DNA of 21,220 nt from PUPG01 sp031323845 (lineage in GTDB: Bacteria > Bacteroidota > Bacteroidia > Bacteroidales > UBA7960): assembly GCA_031323845.1 (NCBI GenBank), contig JAVIYP010000044.1, positions 1 to 21,220 on the forward strand, in the 5' to 3' direction. Within the stretch, counting starts at the first letter, position 1. Every line of letters begins with the position of its first letter. A program made the translations under genes and the position numbers. This document shows, in pieces, positions 1 to 7,337 of this stretch. Below the pieces are notes generated by a model. That model worked only from the letters and a program-made list of their open reading frames with translations, was not told where the DNA came from and made no database searches.

Positions 1-77
1 TTTTGTCTTCCAAAATCCTCAAAGATCGTTCACTCTAAATCCCAAATCACAAACAAATATCTCCGCGTTTGGGACGG

Positions 78-107
78 CAAAGATACAAAATCTTTTTATT
101 ATCAACA
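78..107 (-). promoter_or_regulatory. Leftward Bacteroidota-type promoter for a gene off the left edge
   Basis: On the minus strand the -7 element TATCTTTG occupies 85-78. A TTG at 106-104 lies 18 bases upstream of it, slightly shorter than the usual 19-21. Transcription would start near 71 and run off the left edge. The gene it serves is outside the window. Confidence 0.45.
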
Positions 108-130
108 TGGAAAAAATAAAAAAAAGATTG

Positions 131-265
131 AAGGAAGAAAAACAGCTCGAAGCTGGAAGCTGGAAGCTCGAAGGAAGAAAAACAGCTCGAAGCTGGAAGG
201 CGGAAGCTCGAAGGAAGAAAAACAGCTCGAAGCTGGAAGGCGGAAGCTCGAAGGAAGAAAGGGAG
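131..265 (+). repeat. 40-bp tandem repeat, three full copies plus a partial
   Basis: Units lie at 131-170, 171-210 and 211-250, with a partial fourth to about 265. The period is exactly 40. Each unit begins AAGGAAGAAAAACAGCTCGA and continues with GGAAGC-type purine-rich blocks. Copies 2 and 3 are identical. Copy 1 differs from them in two bases (CTGG against GCGG near the middle). The array runs straight into the module GAAGGCCGGAGAACTATTG at 269, which recurs at the right window edge. The strand is strongly purine-biased. The repeat is not a CRISPR: no spacers separate the copies. Confidence 0.9.
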
Positions 266-268
266 GTC

Positions 269-315
269 GAAGGCCGGAGAACTATTGTTTATTTGTTGAA
301 TCGTTTAATCGTTGA
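269..315 (+). repeat. Dispersed module with 8-bp ATCGTTTA blocks
   Basis: The first 23 bases (269-291) match 21198-21220 with one difference. They are followed by TTTGTTG and two 8-bp blocks, ATCGTTTA (300-307) and ATCGTTGA (308-315). A second cluster with the same ingredients lies at 495-525: three perfect ATCGTTTA blocks, then TTTGTTG. The order of the parts differs between the two clusters. Confidence 0.7.
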
Positions 316-392
316 GTCCATTCCTAAAACTATTATTTCGTCATTGATGTATTTTTATCCAGTTCTAAATCATTGATTATTAGTATTTATAA

Positions 393-466
393 TTGTTTAT
401 AATCTGTGAACCGAACGAAGTGAGCTCATGAACACCGTAAAAATGAATATTTGTTCATAATCTGTG
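393..466 (+). repeat. 16-bp direct repeat pair
   Basis: TTGTTTATAATCTGTG at 393-408 recurs at 451-466 with one difference (T to C). Between the copies, at 412-424, lies CGAACGAAGTGAG. This matches, in opposite orientation and with one change, the core of the 42-bp repeat at 621-746. An 8-bp palindrome TGAGCTCA sits at 421-428. Confidence 0.6.
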
Positions 467-494
467 GCTTTTATTGACTTTTCGGAGTGGACTC

Positions 495-525
495 ATCGTT
501 TAATCGTTTAATCGTTTATTTGTTG
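495..525 (+). repeat. Three tandem 8-bp ATCGTTTA blocks
   Basis: ATCGTTTA is repeated perfectly at 495-502, 503-510 and 511-518, then TTTGTTG follows. The cluster is related to 291-315. It has no start codon, binding signature or coding context; function is unknown. Confidence 0.7.
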
Positions 526-620
526 GTGTTTTCGTTGTGAAGGATCAGGTCCGGATTTATTTGGACCACAGTGCGAAATAAACCTCTGAATTCTGATCTC
601 TGAATTCTGACTTCTGACTT

Positions 621-750
621 CTGACCTCCTGGCAGATTTCTCACTGCGTTCGAAATAAACTTCTGACCTCCTGGCAGATTTCTCACTGCGTTCGAAATAA
701 ACTTCCGACCTCCTGGCAGATTTCTCACTGCGTTCGAAACAAGCTTCCGA
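621..750 (-). repeat. 42-bp tandem repeat, three copies
   Basis: Units start at 621, 663 and 705, with a partial fourth at 747; the period is exactly 42. On the minus strand each unit contains TTCGAACGCAGTGAGAAATC, then TGCCAGGAGG. Each unit can fold a 5-bp stem (ATTTC/GAAAT) around the CACTGCG core. Because 42 is a multiple of three, the minus strand reads as a 14-residue peptide repeat rich in S, E, R and F, which is an artefact of the period. From general knowledge, intergenic repeats with a GAACGCAGTGAGAAATCT-like core are scattered through many Bacteroidota genomes. I believe this belongs to that family but could not check it. Confidence 0.85.
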
Positions 751-753
751 CAT

Positions 754-775
754 CCCTTTCTTCCTTCGAGCTTCC
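754..775 (-). repeat. Right arm of a perfect 22-bp inverted repeat (left arm 242-263)
   Basis: The sequence at 754-775 is the exact reverse complement of 242-263, the tail of the 40-bp array. Similarity continues less perfectly on the array side (AGCTCGAAGCTGGAAGC also appears inverted at 770-786). The arms are about 490 bp apart and enclose the 8-bp blocks, the 16-bp pair and the 42-bp array. No coding sequence lies between them. Confidence 0.85.
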
Positions 776-784
776 AGCTTCGAG

Positions 785-830
785 CTCCTTACAGGTTTCT
801 CCCTGCGCCCGGGATAACCCTTCGGTCTCT
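785..830 (-). repeat. Decayed copy of the 42-bp repeat next to the htpG stop
   Basis: Aligned without gaps to the 42-bp units (from 625 or 667), this copy matches at about two thirds of 46 positions, and most differences are transitions. The shared landmarks are CTCCT, CAG, TTTCT, CTGCG and ATAA. It ends 6 bases before the htpG stop codon at 836, so it would lie in the 3' untranslated part of htpG mRNA. Confidence 0.6.
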
Positions 831-835
831 GCAGT

Positions 836-2722
836 TTAGAACAAATCCACGCTGCGCTGAATAAAACGCGTCAGATGTTCGCCTTTTAACAGGTTTTTCG
901 ACAACAGGGCCAGATCAATCAGCTGCCTGGTTTGTTTGTCGCGCAACTCCTCGTTCTCCTCTTCAAGCAGCTTGCTGATCAGATTGTGATTGCTGTTAAC
1001 GACCAGCATAAAGCTATCCGGCAAATTGCCCATATAACTCATGCCTCCCAGCGCCGACATGTCTTTCATGCGACGCATGAATTCCGGTTGGGTGACCATG
1101 ATGGGTTGCTCAGACTCGCTCAGATTCTCAAACGCCACCTGGAAACGCTGTTGGTCCAAATGCTTTTCAATGATGGGCTTCAACTTGTCTTTCTGTTCCT
1201 GACTGAGTTTGGAGGGAAGCTCATCCTCCTTTTTAATGAGTTTGTCCGTAACCTCTGCATCAACACGCACGAAAGAAACATTTTCAAGTTGCGCCTCCAG
1301 CATATTGACAAAATGACTGTCAATGGGTGTATCCAGCACCAATACATCATACGCCTTTTCTTTTGCAGCCTCAACAAAAGCATGCTGCTCTTCCTTGTCT
1401 GCAGTGTACAAATGCACCACCTTCTTGTCCTTATCGGTTTGCTGAGTCTTGATGTGATCACGATACTCGTCAAAAGTAAAGTACTTGCCTTCAGTATTCT
1501 TCAGCAAACAGAATTTCATGGCCCGATCACGGAATTTCTCATCTGAAATCATACCGTATTCAATGAAAAGCTTGATATCATCCCATTTTGACTCGTATTC
1601 CTCCCTCCGTTCCTTAAAAATATCTTCAAGCTTATCGGCCACCTTCTTGGTGATGTGCCCGCTAATCTTCTTAACGTTGGCATCGCTCTGTAAGAAACTG
1701 CGCGAAACATTCAGCGGGATATCGGGTGAGTCAATCACACCATGCAGGAGGGTAAGAAAATCCGGCACAATGCCTTCCACTGAGTCGGTCACGAAAACCT
1801 GGTTGCAATACAACTGGATCTTGTCCTTCTGTATGTCGAAGTTTTGCTTAACTTTCGGAAAGTACAATATCCCTGTCAGGGTAAAGGGATAATCCACGTT
1901 CAGGTGGATGTTAAAAAGGGGATCGTCAAAAGTCAGCGGATATAATTCGCGATAGAAGTTTTTGTAATCATCATCGGTTAGTTCGCTGGGTTTTTGCGTC
2001 CAGGCAGGTTTTACATTGTTGATGACCCGGGGCTTGGTGACAGTCACCTCCTTTTCCTTTCCTTTTTCATCTTTTTCCGTCCTGGTTTCTTCCTCTGTTC
2101 CAAAAACGATTTCCACGGGAAGGAACTTGCAATATTTTTTTAACAGCGATAAGATCCTTGACTCCTCAAGGAATTCGGCAGAGTCATCTGCAATATGCAG
2201 CACCACTTCAGTTCCCCTGCTCTTTTTCGGTTTTTCCTCGAGGGTAAATTCAGGAGTGCCGTCACAAGTCCATGCCACACCCTTGCTGTTTTTCTGGTAT
2301 GACTTTGTGAACAGTTCCACCCGTGAGGCTACCATAAAAGAAGAATAAAAGCCCAGCCCGAAATGTCCTATCACCTGGCCGGCATCCGTTTTTCCCTTGT
2401 ACTTGTTGATCCACTCCTCGGCACTGGAAAATGCGATCTGGTTAATGAAACGGTCAACCTCTTCAGCAGTCATACCAATGCCTTTGTCGGAAACTGTCAG
2501 GGTCTTTGCCTTTTTGTCAACCCTGACCTCTATGCGTAAGTCTCCCAGCTCACCCTTGAAGTCGCCAACAGATGCCATGGTTTTCAGCTTCTGAGTGGCA
2601 TCCACAGCATTCGACACCAATTCCCTGAGAAAAATTTCATGATCGGAATACAGGAATTTTTTGATGATGGGAAAAATGTTCTCCGTTTGAACGTTGATCT
2701 TGCCTTTTTGCATAGTATTCAA
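836..2722 (-). CDS. htpG: Chaperone HtpG (bacterial Hsp90)
   Basis: This is an ATP-dependent cytosolic chaperone dimer that remodels client proteins with the DnaK system. Its 628 residues match the family's usual length of about 625. The N-terminal GHKL ATPase domain is intact: ELVSNAVDA at 34-42 gives catalytic Glu34 and Mg-binding Asn38, DKGIGM at 79-84 contains the adenine-contacting Asp80, and GHFGLGFYSSF at 119-129 is the ATP lid glycine loop. Residue numbers coincide with those of E. coli HtpG, which supports the chosen start. The middle domain carries the conserved R-S-F-L-Q segment (NVSRSFLQSD), and the C-terminal dimerisation domain is complete. The gene stands alone: the next gene (2953) diverges from it and repeats lie behind it. 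I saw no CIRCE-type heat-shock operator upstream. Confidence 0.97.
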   Translation of the reverse strand: MNTMQKGKINVQTENIFPIIKKFLYSDHEIFLRELVSNAVDATQKLKTMASVGDFKGELGDLRIEVRVDKKAKTLTVSDKGIGMTAEEVDRFINQIAFSSAEEWINKYKGKTDAGQVIGHFGLGFYSSFMVASRVELFTKSYQKNSKGVAWTCDGTPEFTLEEKPKKSRGTEVVLHIADDSAEFLEESRILSLLKKYCKFLPVEIVFGTEEETRTEKDEKGKEKEVTVTKPRVINNVKPAWTQKPSELTDDDYKNFYRELYPLTFDDPLFNIHLNVDYPFTLTGILYFPKVKQNFDIQKDKIQLYCNQVFVTDSVEGIVPDFLTLLHGVIDSPDIPLNVSRSFLQSDANVKKISGHITKKVADKLEDIFKERREEYESKWDDIKLFIEYGMISDEKFRDRAMKFCLLKNTEGKYFTFDEYRDHIKTQQTDKDKKVVHLYTADKEEQHAFVEAAKEKAYDVLVLDTPIDSHFVNMLEAQLENVSFVRVDAEVTDKLIKKEDELPSKLSQEQKDKLKPIIEKHLDQQRFQVAFENLSESEQPIMVTQPEFMRRMKDMSALGGMSYMGNLPDSFMLVVNSNHNLISKLLEEENEELRDKQTRQLIDLALLSKNLLKGEHLTRFIQRSVDLF

Positions 2723-2884
2723 TATTTATAAATAGGTTAGCATCTGAATAACGCCTGCCGGAAATCAAAGTTTGTGCCAATGACAGCAGGCTGACAAAAT
2801 GGCGCAGGAAGCTATGGCATACCCGGCAACACGTATCCAAAAAACATCAAATGCTAAAAAAAAACATAGAATTAAGCAAAAAAT

Positions 2885-2907
2885 AATACTTTGTATTGCA
2901 TAGTACT
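2885..2907. promoter_or_regulatory. Imperfect dyad, likely autoregulatory operator of the PadR gene
   Basis: An imperfect palindrome is centred on 2896. ATACT (2886-2890) faces AGTAC (2902-2906), and the inner TTG/GCA-type half-sites also pair. Eight of eleven symmetric positions match. It lies over the -33 region of the promoter ending at 2926, where a bound repressor would block polymerase. PadR-family proteins commonly bind such dyads in their own promoters; assignment to this PadR is inference. Confidence 0.5.
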
Positions 2908-2926
2908 GTTTTTTGTCTTATCTTTG
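2895..2926 (+). promoter_or_regulatory. Promoter of the PadR-PspC genes
   Basis: The -7 element TATCTTTG is at 2919-2926, an exact match to TAnnTTTG. A TTG at 2896-2898 lies 20 bases upstream. Transcription would start around 2933, leaving a leader of about 20 bases before the ATG at 2953. Confidence 0.65.
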
Positions 2927-2952
2927 CAGCGAACTTTTAAGAAATCATTGCC

Positions 2953-3285
2953 ATGAAGATAGAAAACACAAAAGCTCAAATGCGAAAAGGCATCCTTGAG
3001 TATTGCATTCTTTCGATGCTTACGCACAAAGAGGCTTATGCATCCGAGTTGATAGAAAAACTGAAAAAAGCGGAACTGCTGGTGGTGGAGGGCACCATTT
3101 ATCCCTTACTCACGCGCCTGAAGAATGACGGGCTGCTCACTTACCGCTGGGAAGAGTCAACCGGCGGCCCGCCAAGAAAATATTACGCCACCACTCATAG
3201 CGGGGCTGAGGTATTGCGGGAGCTCGACAAAAGCTGGCATGCTTTGGTAAATTCTGTTGACGCCATCACACAAAACAAAATATAA
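2953..3285 (+). CDS. PadR-family transcriptional regulator
   Basis: This 110-residue DNA-binding protein has the size of short PadR regulators, which bind DNA as dimers through a winged helix and often respond to small molecules or envelope stress. The opening KAQMRKGILEYCILSML, the helix-turn-helix region (VEGTIYPLLTRLKNDGLL, about 46-63) and the wing (RWEESTGGPPRKYYATT, about 66-82) are typical. The PspC-domain gene follows 56 bases later on the same strand. This pairing is common in Bacteroidota and suggests the regulator controls its neighbour. A probable operator overlaps its promoter. Signal and other targets are unknown. Confidence 0.9.
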   Translation: MKIENTKAQMRKGILEYCILSMLTHKEAYASELIEKLKKAELLVVEGTIYPLLTRLKNDGLLTYRWEESTGGPPRKYYATTHSGAEVLRELDKSWHALVNSVDAITQNKI

Positions 3286-3341
3286 CAACAGTCATTCTCA
3301 TTTGAATCAAAATCATTATATTTACCTAAATATCTGTAAGC

Positions 3342-3968
3342 ATGAAAAAAACTATGACAGTAAATATCAGCGGTATTGTCTTTAACATTGACGAGGATGC
3401 TTATCTTCGTCTGAACCGCTACCTCGACCGAATCAGGTCGCATTTCAGTGACGAATATGGTGGTGAAGAGATCATTTCGGGTATTGAGGAGCGTATTGCC
3501 GAATTGTTTCAGGACAGAAAGAAGGCTCCTCCGCGGGTGGTAAGCATTGATGATGTAGAGGAGGCGATCAGGCAACTGGGAGAGCCTTCACAGATCAGCG
3601 GTGACGACAAGGACACGCAGGACAAAAAGGAAGACCCTGGAAAGACTTCCGAAACGTACACGCACAAACAACTTTTTCGTGACCCTGACAACAAATACAT
3701 CGGGGGTGTTTGCGGCGGTTTAGCGGCCTATTTTAACATTGACCCCACCTGGATAAGGCTCATCTTTGTGCTGTTCCTCTTTCTTTACGCATCCTCCATT
3801 TTGGTTTACATTGTTTTATGGATCGTCATACCCAAGGCAAGGACCACTGCTGACAGGCTGAGCATGCGGGGCGAAAAGATCAACCTTTCAAACATCGAAA
3901 AGTCTATCAAGGAAGATTTGCAGGATATTAAGAAAAATCTTGAGAATCTTTCAAAACAGTCATCCTAA
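3342..3968 (+). CDS. PspC-domain membrane protein
   Basis: The protein has 208 residues. Residues 1-85 form a cytoplasmic N-terminal domain (opening MKKTMTVNISGIVFNIDEDA, then IEERIAELF) that is typically attached to PspC in Bacteroidota. A charged, low-complexity linker covers about 86-108. The PspC domain is at 110-166: LFRDPDNKYIGGVCGGLAAYF, the D-P-T-W-I-R-L segment, one long membrane helix at about 138-163, then IPKA. The tail (181-205) is a charged amphipathic helix, probably a coiled coil. PspC proteins take part in envelope stress sensing, but the precise role here is unknown. It is probably co-transcribed with the PadR regulator. Homologues are often longer at the C-terminus, and nothing suggests this one is truncated. 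Confidence 0.88.
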   Translation: MKKTMTVNISGIVFNIDEDAYLRLNRYLDRIRSHFSDEYGGEEIISGIEERIAELFQDRKKAPPRVVSIDDVEEAIRQLGEPSQISGDDKDTQDKKEDPGKTSETYTHKQLFRDPDNKYIGGVCGGLAAYFNIDPTWIRLIFVLFLFLYASSILVYIVLWIVIPKARTTADRLSMRGEKINLSNIEKSIKEDLQDIKKNLENLSKQSS

Positions 3969-4062
3969 GCTTGTCATCCCTGTATTGAACAAAATGCTTT
4001 TCTTTGCATTATTGTAGTAGGAGGCATATGTTTCCGGCATATCAAAAAAAGGAAAGAGTTTC

Positions 4063-6480
4063 ATGGCTTCAAAAAAGAAAAGCAGTTCACCGGAGTACAG
4101 GGCAGCGGTGCTCAACGATTACCGAACAGCGGTGGAAAGCCGTCATGCCAGCCTTATGGGCCGCCGTGAGGTGTTGACAGGCAAGGCCAAGTTCGGCATT
4201 TTTGGTGACGGCAAGGAAGTTCCGCAAATTGCCATGGCCAAAGTTTTCAGGGAAGGTGACTGGCGGTCGGGCTATTACAGGGATCAAACCTTTATGATGG
4301 CCACAGGCATGATGAGCCTCGAAACTTTTTTCAGTCAGCTTTATGGCGACACCGACCTTGAGGCCAATCCGGACAATGGCGGACGCATGATGAACAATCA
4401 TTTTGCCACCCGCAGCCTGGATGAAAACGGTGCATGGAAAGATCTGACAAAGCAGAAAAACTCGTCGGCCGATATCTCACCTACGGCCGGTCAGATGCCC
4501 CGGGCACTTGGTCTGGCACTGGCATCGCGGTTTTATCGTGAGGAACAAAAGTTACAGTCGCATACTTCTTTCAGCAACTACGGTAATGAAGTTTGTTTTG
4601 CCACCATTGGTGATGCAAGTACCAGTGAAGGTCATTTTTTTGAAACCATCAACGCTGCAGCCGTTTTAAAGGTTCCCCTGGCTGTTTCTGTTTGGGATGA
4701 CGGTTACGGCATCAGCGTACCCATTGAATACCAGACCACCAAAAGCAGCATTTCGGAAGCGCTTAAAGGTTTTGAGAAAACCGGGAAAGACCATACCGGC
4801 ATCAAAATATTCACAGCCAAAGCCTGGGATTATGAAGGGCTTATCAGGATGTACCGTGAAGGCATTGATCTGTGCCGCAAAGATCATGTTCCCGTGCTCT
4901 TTCATATCACCGAGGTAACTCAACCCCAGGGTCACTCAACGAGCGGTTCGCACGAAAGGTATAAATCACCCGAACGGCTTCAGTTTGAAAAGGCTAACGA
5001 CTGCAATACCCGGATGCGTCAATGGATACTAAAGGAAGGCATTGCCGGTGAGAAAGAACTGGAGAACATAGAACAAGAGGCTCTTGCCAGAGTAAAAGAA
5101 GCCCGCCGGAATGCCTGGAACAATTTTCAGAAACCCCTGTTGGCAAAACGTGATGATTTCATTAAAAAAGTCAACATCTCCAGTTGCCGCTGTCTGAAAG
5201 TTGACAAAATTGACCAGCTTCTGCAACAGTTGGCCCGTATCGGAGAACCAACCCGCAAAGACATAATCTCTACCGGAAAAAAGATTCTCAGGCTCATCTG
5301 CAACACATGCACACCGGAGGAAAGCACACTTAAACAGATCGTTACCAAATGGATCTATGATGAATATGCCGACAACCAGCAGCGGTATTCATCACACCTT
5401 TACAGCCAGTCCGGCTTATCTCCATTCAAGATCAAAGAAGTGCAGCCCGAGTACGCTGATGATGCGCCCATGGTCAACGGGCGTGAGATCCTGGTGGCCA
5501 ACTACGATCATCTCTTTGAAAAATATCCTGAAGCAATGATCTTTGGCGAAGACGTTGGCCACATTGGCGGGGTTAACCAAACCCTTGAGGGGATGCAGAA
5601 GAAATATGGCAAGTTGCGGATCAGTGACACCGGTATCCGTGAGGCCACCATAATAGGCCAGGGACTTGGCCTGGCCATGCGCGGGTTACGACCCATTGCT
5701 GAGATTCAATATTTCGACTATTTGTTGTTTGGGTTGCAGGTAATCAGTGATGACCTGGCCACCTTGCATTACAGGACAGCCGGTGGTCAGAAGGCACCGC
5801 TGATCATCAGCACCAGGGGGCACCGCCTGGAAGGCATCTGGCATTCAGGCAGTCCGCTCAGCATGGTGATCAATTCCATTCGTGGCGTTCACGTGCTGGT
5901 GCCGCGCAACATGACGCAGGCGGCAGGTTTTTACAACACCATGATCCGGTCCGACGATCCTGCACTCATCATTGAACCGCTCAATGCCTACCGTCTGAAA
6001 GAAAAGCTGCCTTCAAACATAGGTGAATTCACCGTTCCCTTAGGAAAGCCGGAACTAATGAATGAAGGCTCTGATGTTACCCTGGTAACCTATGGCTCAT
6101 GTGTCCGGATCGCCCAGGATGCCATAGAGCAACTAAAAGATTTTAACATCTCCGTCGAGCTGATAGACGTGCAAAGCCTGCTTCCTTTCGACCTTGACCA
6201 TGTCATCGTACAATCCCTTCAGAAAACAAACAAGATTGTCTTTTTTGATGAGGACGTTCCGGGTGGTGCAACAGCCTTTATGATGCAGAAAGTTTTGGAG
6301 GAACAGGGCGGTTTCCGTTACCTTGATGCTGAACCAGCCACGGTCACGGCAAAAGATCATCGTGCAGCCTACAGCACTGATGGTGACTACTTTTCGAATC
6401 CGAATGCAGAGGATGTTTTTGAAAGGATCTACCGCCTGATGCACGAATACAACCCGGCCGCCTATCCTGAAATTTTTTAA
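4063..6480 (+). CDS. 2-oxoacid dehydrogenase E1, fused alpha and beta subunits (thiamine diphosphate-dependent)
   Basis: Its 805 residues join both E1 subunits of a branched-chain (2-oxoisovalerate) or pyruvate-type dehydrogenase complex. E1 decarboxylates a 2-oxoacid and passes the acyl group to the lipoyl arm of E2. The alpha part (about 20-360) has the cofactor-binding region GDASTSEG (183-190) through WDDGYGIS (211-218). The usual motif is GDG...NN; here it reads GDA...DD. A helical linker of about 100 residues follows, then the beta part (about 470-800): FGEDVGHIGGV, DTGIREATIIGQGLGLAMRGLRPIAEIQYFDY and a C-terminal transketolase-type domain with VTYGSCVRIA. No E2 or E3 gene lies in the window, so partners must be elsewhere. 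Substrate cannot be read from sequence; branched-chain 2-oxoacids are the likeliest. AGGAAAG lies about 7-13 bases before the ATG. Confidence 0.88.
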   Translation: MASKKKSSSPEYRAAVLNDYRTAVESRHASLMGRREVLTGKAKFGIFGDGKEVPQIAMAKVFREGDWRSGYYRDQTFMMATGMMSLETFFSQLYGDTDLEANPDNGGRMMNNHFATRSLDENGAWKDLTKQKNSSADISPTAGQMPRALGLALASRFYREEQKLQSHTSFSNYGNEVCFATIGDASTSEGHFFETINAAAVLKVPLAVSVWDDGYGISVPIEYQTTKSSISEALKGFEKTGKDHTGIKIFTAKAWDYEGLIRMYREGIDLCRKDHVPVLFHITEVTQPQGHSTSGSHERYKSPERLQFEKANDCNTRMRQWILKEGIAGEKELENIEQEALARVKEARRNAWNNFQKPLLAKRDDFIKKVNISSCRCLKVDKIDQLLQQLARIGEPTRKDIISTGKKILRLICNTCTPEESTLKQIVTKWIYDEYADNQQRYSSHLYSQSGLSPFKIKEVQPEYADDAPMVNGREILVANYDHLFEKYPEAMIFGEDVGHIGGVNQTLEGMQKKYGKLRISDTGIREATIIGQGLGLAMRGLRPIAEIQYFDYLLFGLQVISDDLATLHYRTAGGQKAPLIISTRGHRLEGIWHSGSPLSMVINSIRGVHVLVPRNMTQAAGFYNTMIRSDDPALIIEPLNAYRLKEKLPSNIGEFTVPLGKPELMNEGSDVTLVTYGSCVRIAQDAIEQLKDFNISVELIDVQSLLPFDLDHVIVQSLQKTNKIVFFDEDVPGGATAFMMQKVLEEQGGFRYLDAEPATVTAKDHRAAYSTDGDYFSNPNAEDVFERIYRLMHEYNPAAYPEIF

Positions 6481-6552
6481 GCTGGTCCTTCCGGCCCCTG
6501 GCCCTAACAGGTTAGCCCTTCCGGAATCAGGTCATCGCCGGAACATGATCGG

Positions 6553-7134
6553 TTAATAGTTTTCTGCGAGTTCCTCGAACCAGGCCTGCGGATGACGGCA
6601 GGCAGGGCAATTCTTCAACGCCTTCTCACCTTCGTGGATATAACCGCATTTGATGCAAAACCAGCTGGTTTTGTGCGGACGTTCAAACACCTTACCCTCT
6701 TTCACCCTGGCCAGCAGTTTAAGGTAGCGCTCTTCGTGGTGTTTTTCCACCTGGGCTACCAGCTTGAATGAGGTGGCTACCCTCTTGAAACCCTCTTCTT
6801 CGGCAATCCGGGCAAACTCAGGATAGAGCTCCACCCACTCTTCGTTCTCGCCACGTGCCGCCGATAACAGGTTTTCCGCTGTTGTTCCGACCTTGCCTGC
6901 AGGATAGGCTGCGGTAATTTCCACCTTACCGCCCTCAAGGTACTCATAAAACGTTTTGGCATGGATCTTCTCATGATCGGCGGTTTGCCTGAAAATATGG
7001 GCAATCTGCTCATATCCCTCCTCGCTGGCCACCTTCGAATACATCTCATAACGCCTCGCAGCCTGAGACTCGCCGGCAAATGCCTTTAATAAATTCTGTT
7101 CGGTACGTGTACCTTTAATGCTTTTGTCTGTCAT
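6553..7134 (-). CDS. rbr: Rubrerythrin
   Basis: This non-haem iron enzyme reduces hydrogen peroxide to water in anaerobes and microaerophiles, usually with electrons from NADH via rubredoxin-type carriers. It has 193 residues. The N-terminal four-helix di-iron domain has all expected ligands: Glu22, Glu55 and His58 (EKIH), Glu96, Glu99, Glu130 and His133. These lie two to three positions from those of Desulfovibrio vulgaris rubrerythrin. The C-terminal rubredoxin domain has Cys160, Cys163, Cys176 and Cys179 (FCIKCGYIHEG, NCPACRHP), forming a mononuclear iron site. All ligands are present, so the enzyme should be functional. It stands alone, 203 bases after the methyltransferase and convergent with the E1 gene. 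Its presence suggests an anaerobic lifestyle. Confidence 0.96.
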   Translation of the reverse strand: MTDKSIKGTRTEQNLLKAFAGESQAARRYEMYSKVASEEGYEQIAHIFRQTADHEKIHAKTFYEYLEGGKVEITAAYPAGKVGTTAENLLSAARGENEEWVELYPEFARIAEEEGFKRVATSFKLVAQVEKHHEERYLKLLARVKEGKVFERPHKTSWFCIKCGYIHEGEKALKNCPACRHPQAWFEELAENY

Positions 7135-7337
7135 GTTTATTATTTTTTTGATGTTAGTGATCTACTCCCCCACCTGGCAACAAGGCTGTGTGTCCTCCTC
7201 ATGCACTGAAAACACACCGGTCATCAGATGCAATGTTCAAAAATAATCATAGCCCGGAGATAAGCCGCGGATCTTGCACAATTTATAAGCAGATTAAATA
7301 AGCATTAATGGAAAAACAACGGGAGTTCCGGGTTGGC

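Larger units (their letters stand above)
1..835. other. Gene-free repeat mosaic left of htpG
   Basis: This stretch holds no gene I can support. It contains at least five kinds of short repeat, listed separately: a 40-bp tandem array, 8-bp blocks, a 16-bp direct pair, a 42-bp tandem array and a decayed copy of the last. Open frames across it are made of low-complexity periodic peptides that simply translate the repeats, and the 40-bp period shifts frame at each unit. A probable promoter pointing left lies at the far left, so the gene beyond the window edge is probably transcribed leftward. htpG ends at 836, and the last repeat copy runs to within a few bases of its stop codon. Confidence 0.75.

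Noticed and set aside
107..376. Open frame of 89 codons across the 40-bp repeats
   Set aside because: It only translates the repeat, the frame shifts with each 40-bp unit, and no homologous or structural signature appears.
621..746. Possible CRISPR array
   Set aside because: The copies are directly adjacent with no spacers, and there are no cas genes.
508..753. Minus-strand frames with a 14-residue periodic peptide (also 516-728)
   Set aside because: The periodicity is that of the 42-bp DNA repeat. The peptide is a typical artefact of Bacteroidota intergenic repeats, with no credible start signal.
2637..2840. Minus-strand frame overlapping the htpG start
   Set aside because: It is a shadow of the htpG coding region plus leader. 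The htpG N-terminus at 2722 agrees with family numbering.
6481..6552. Terminator between the convergent E1 and rubrerythrin genes
   Set aside because: The only stem (CTAA/TTAG near 6505) is four pairs with no T-run. CCTTCCGG occurs twice but does not form a hairpin of note.
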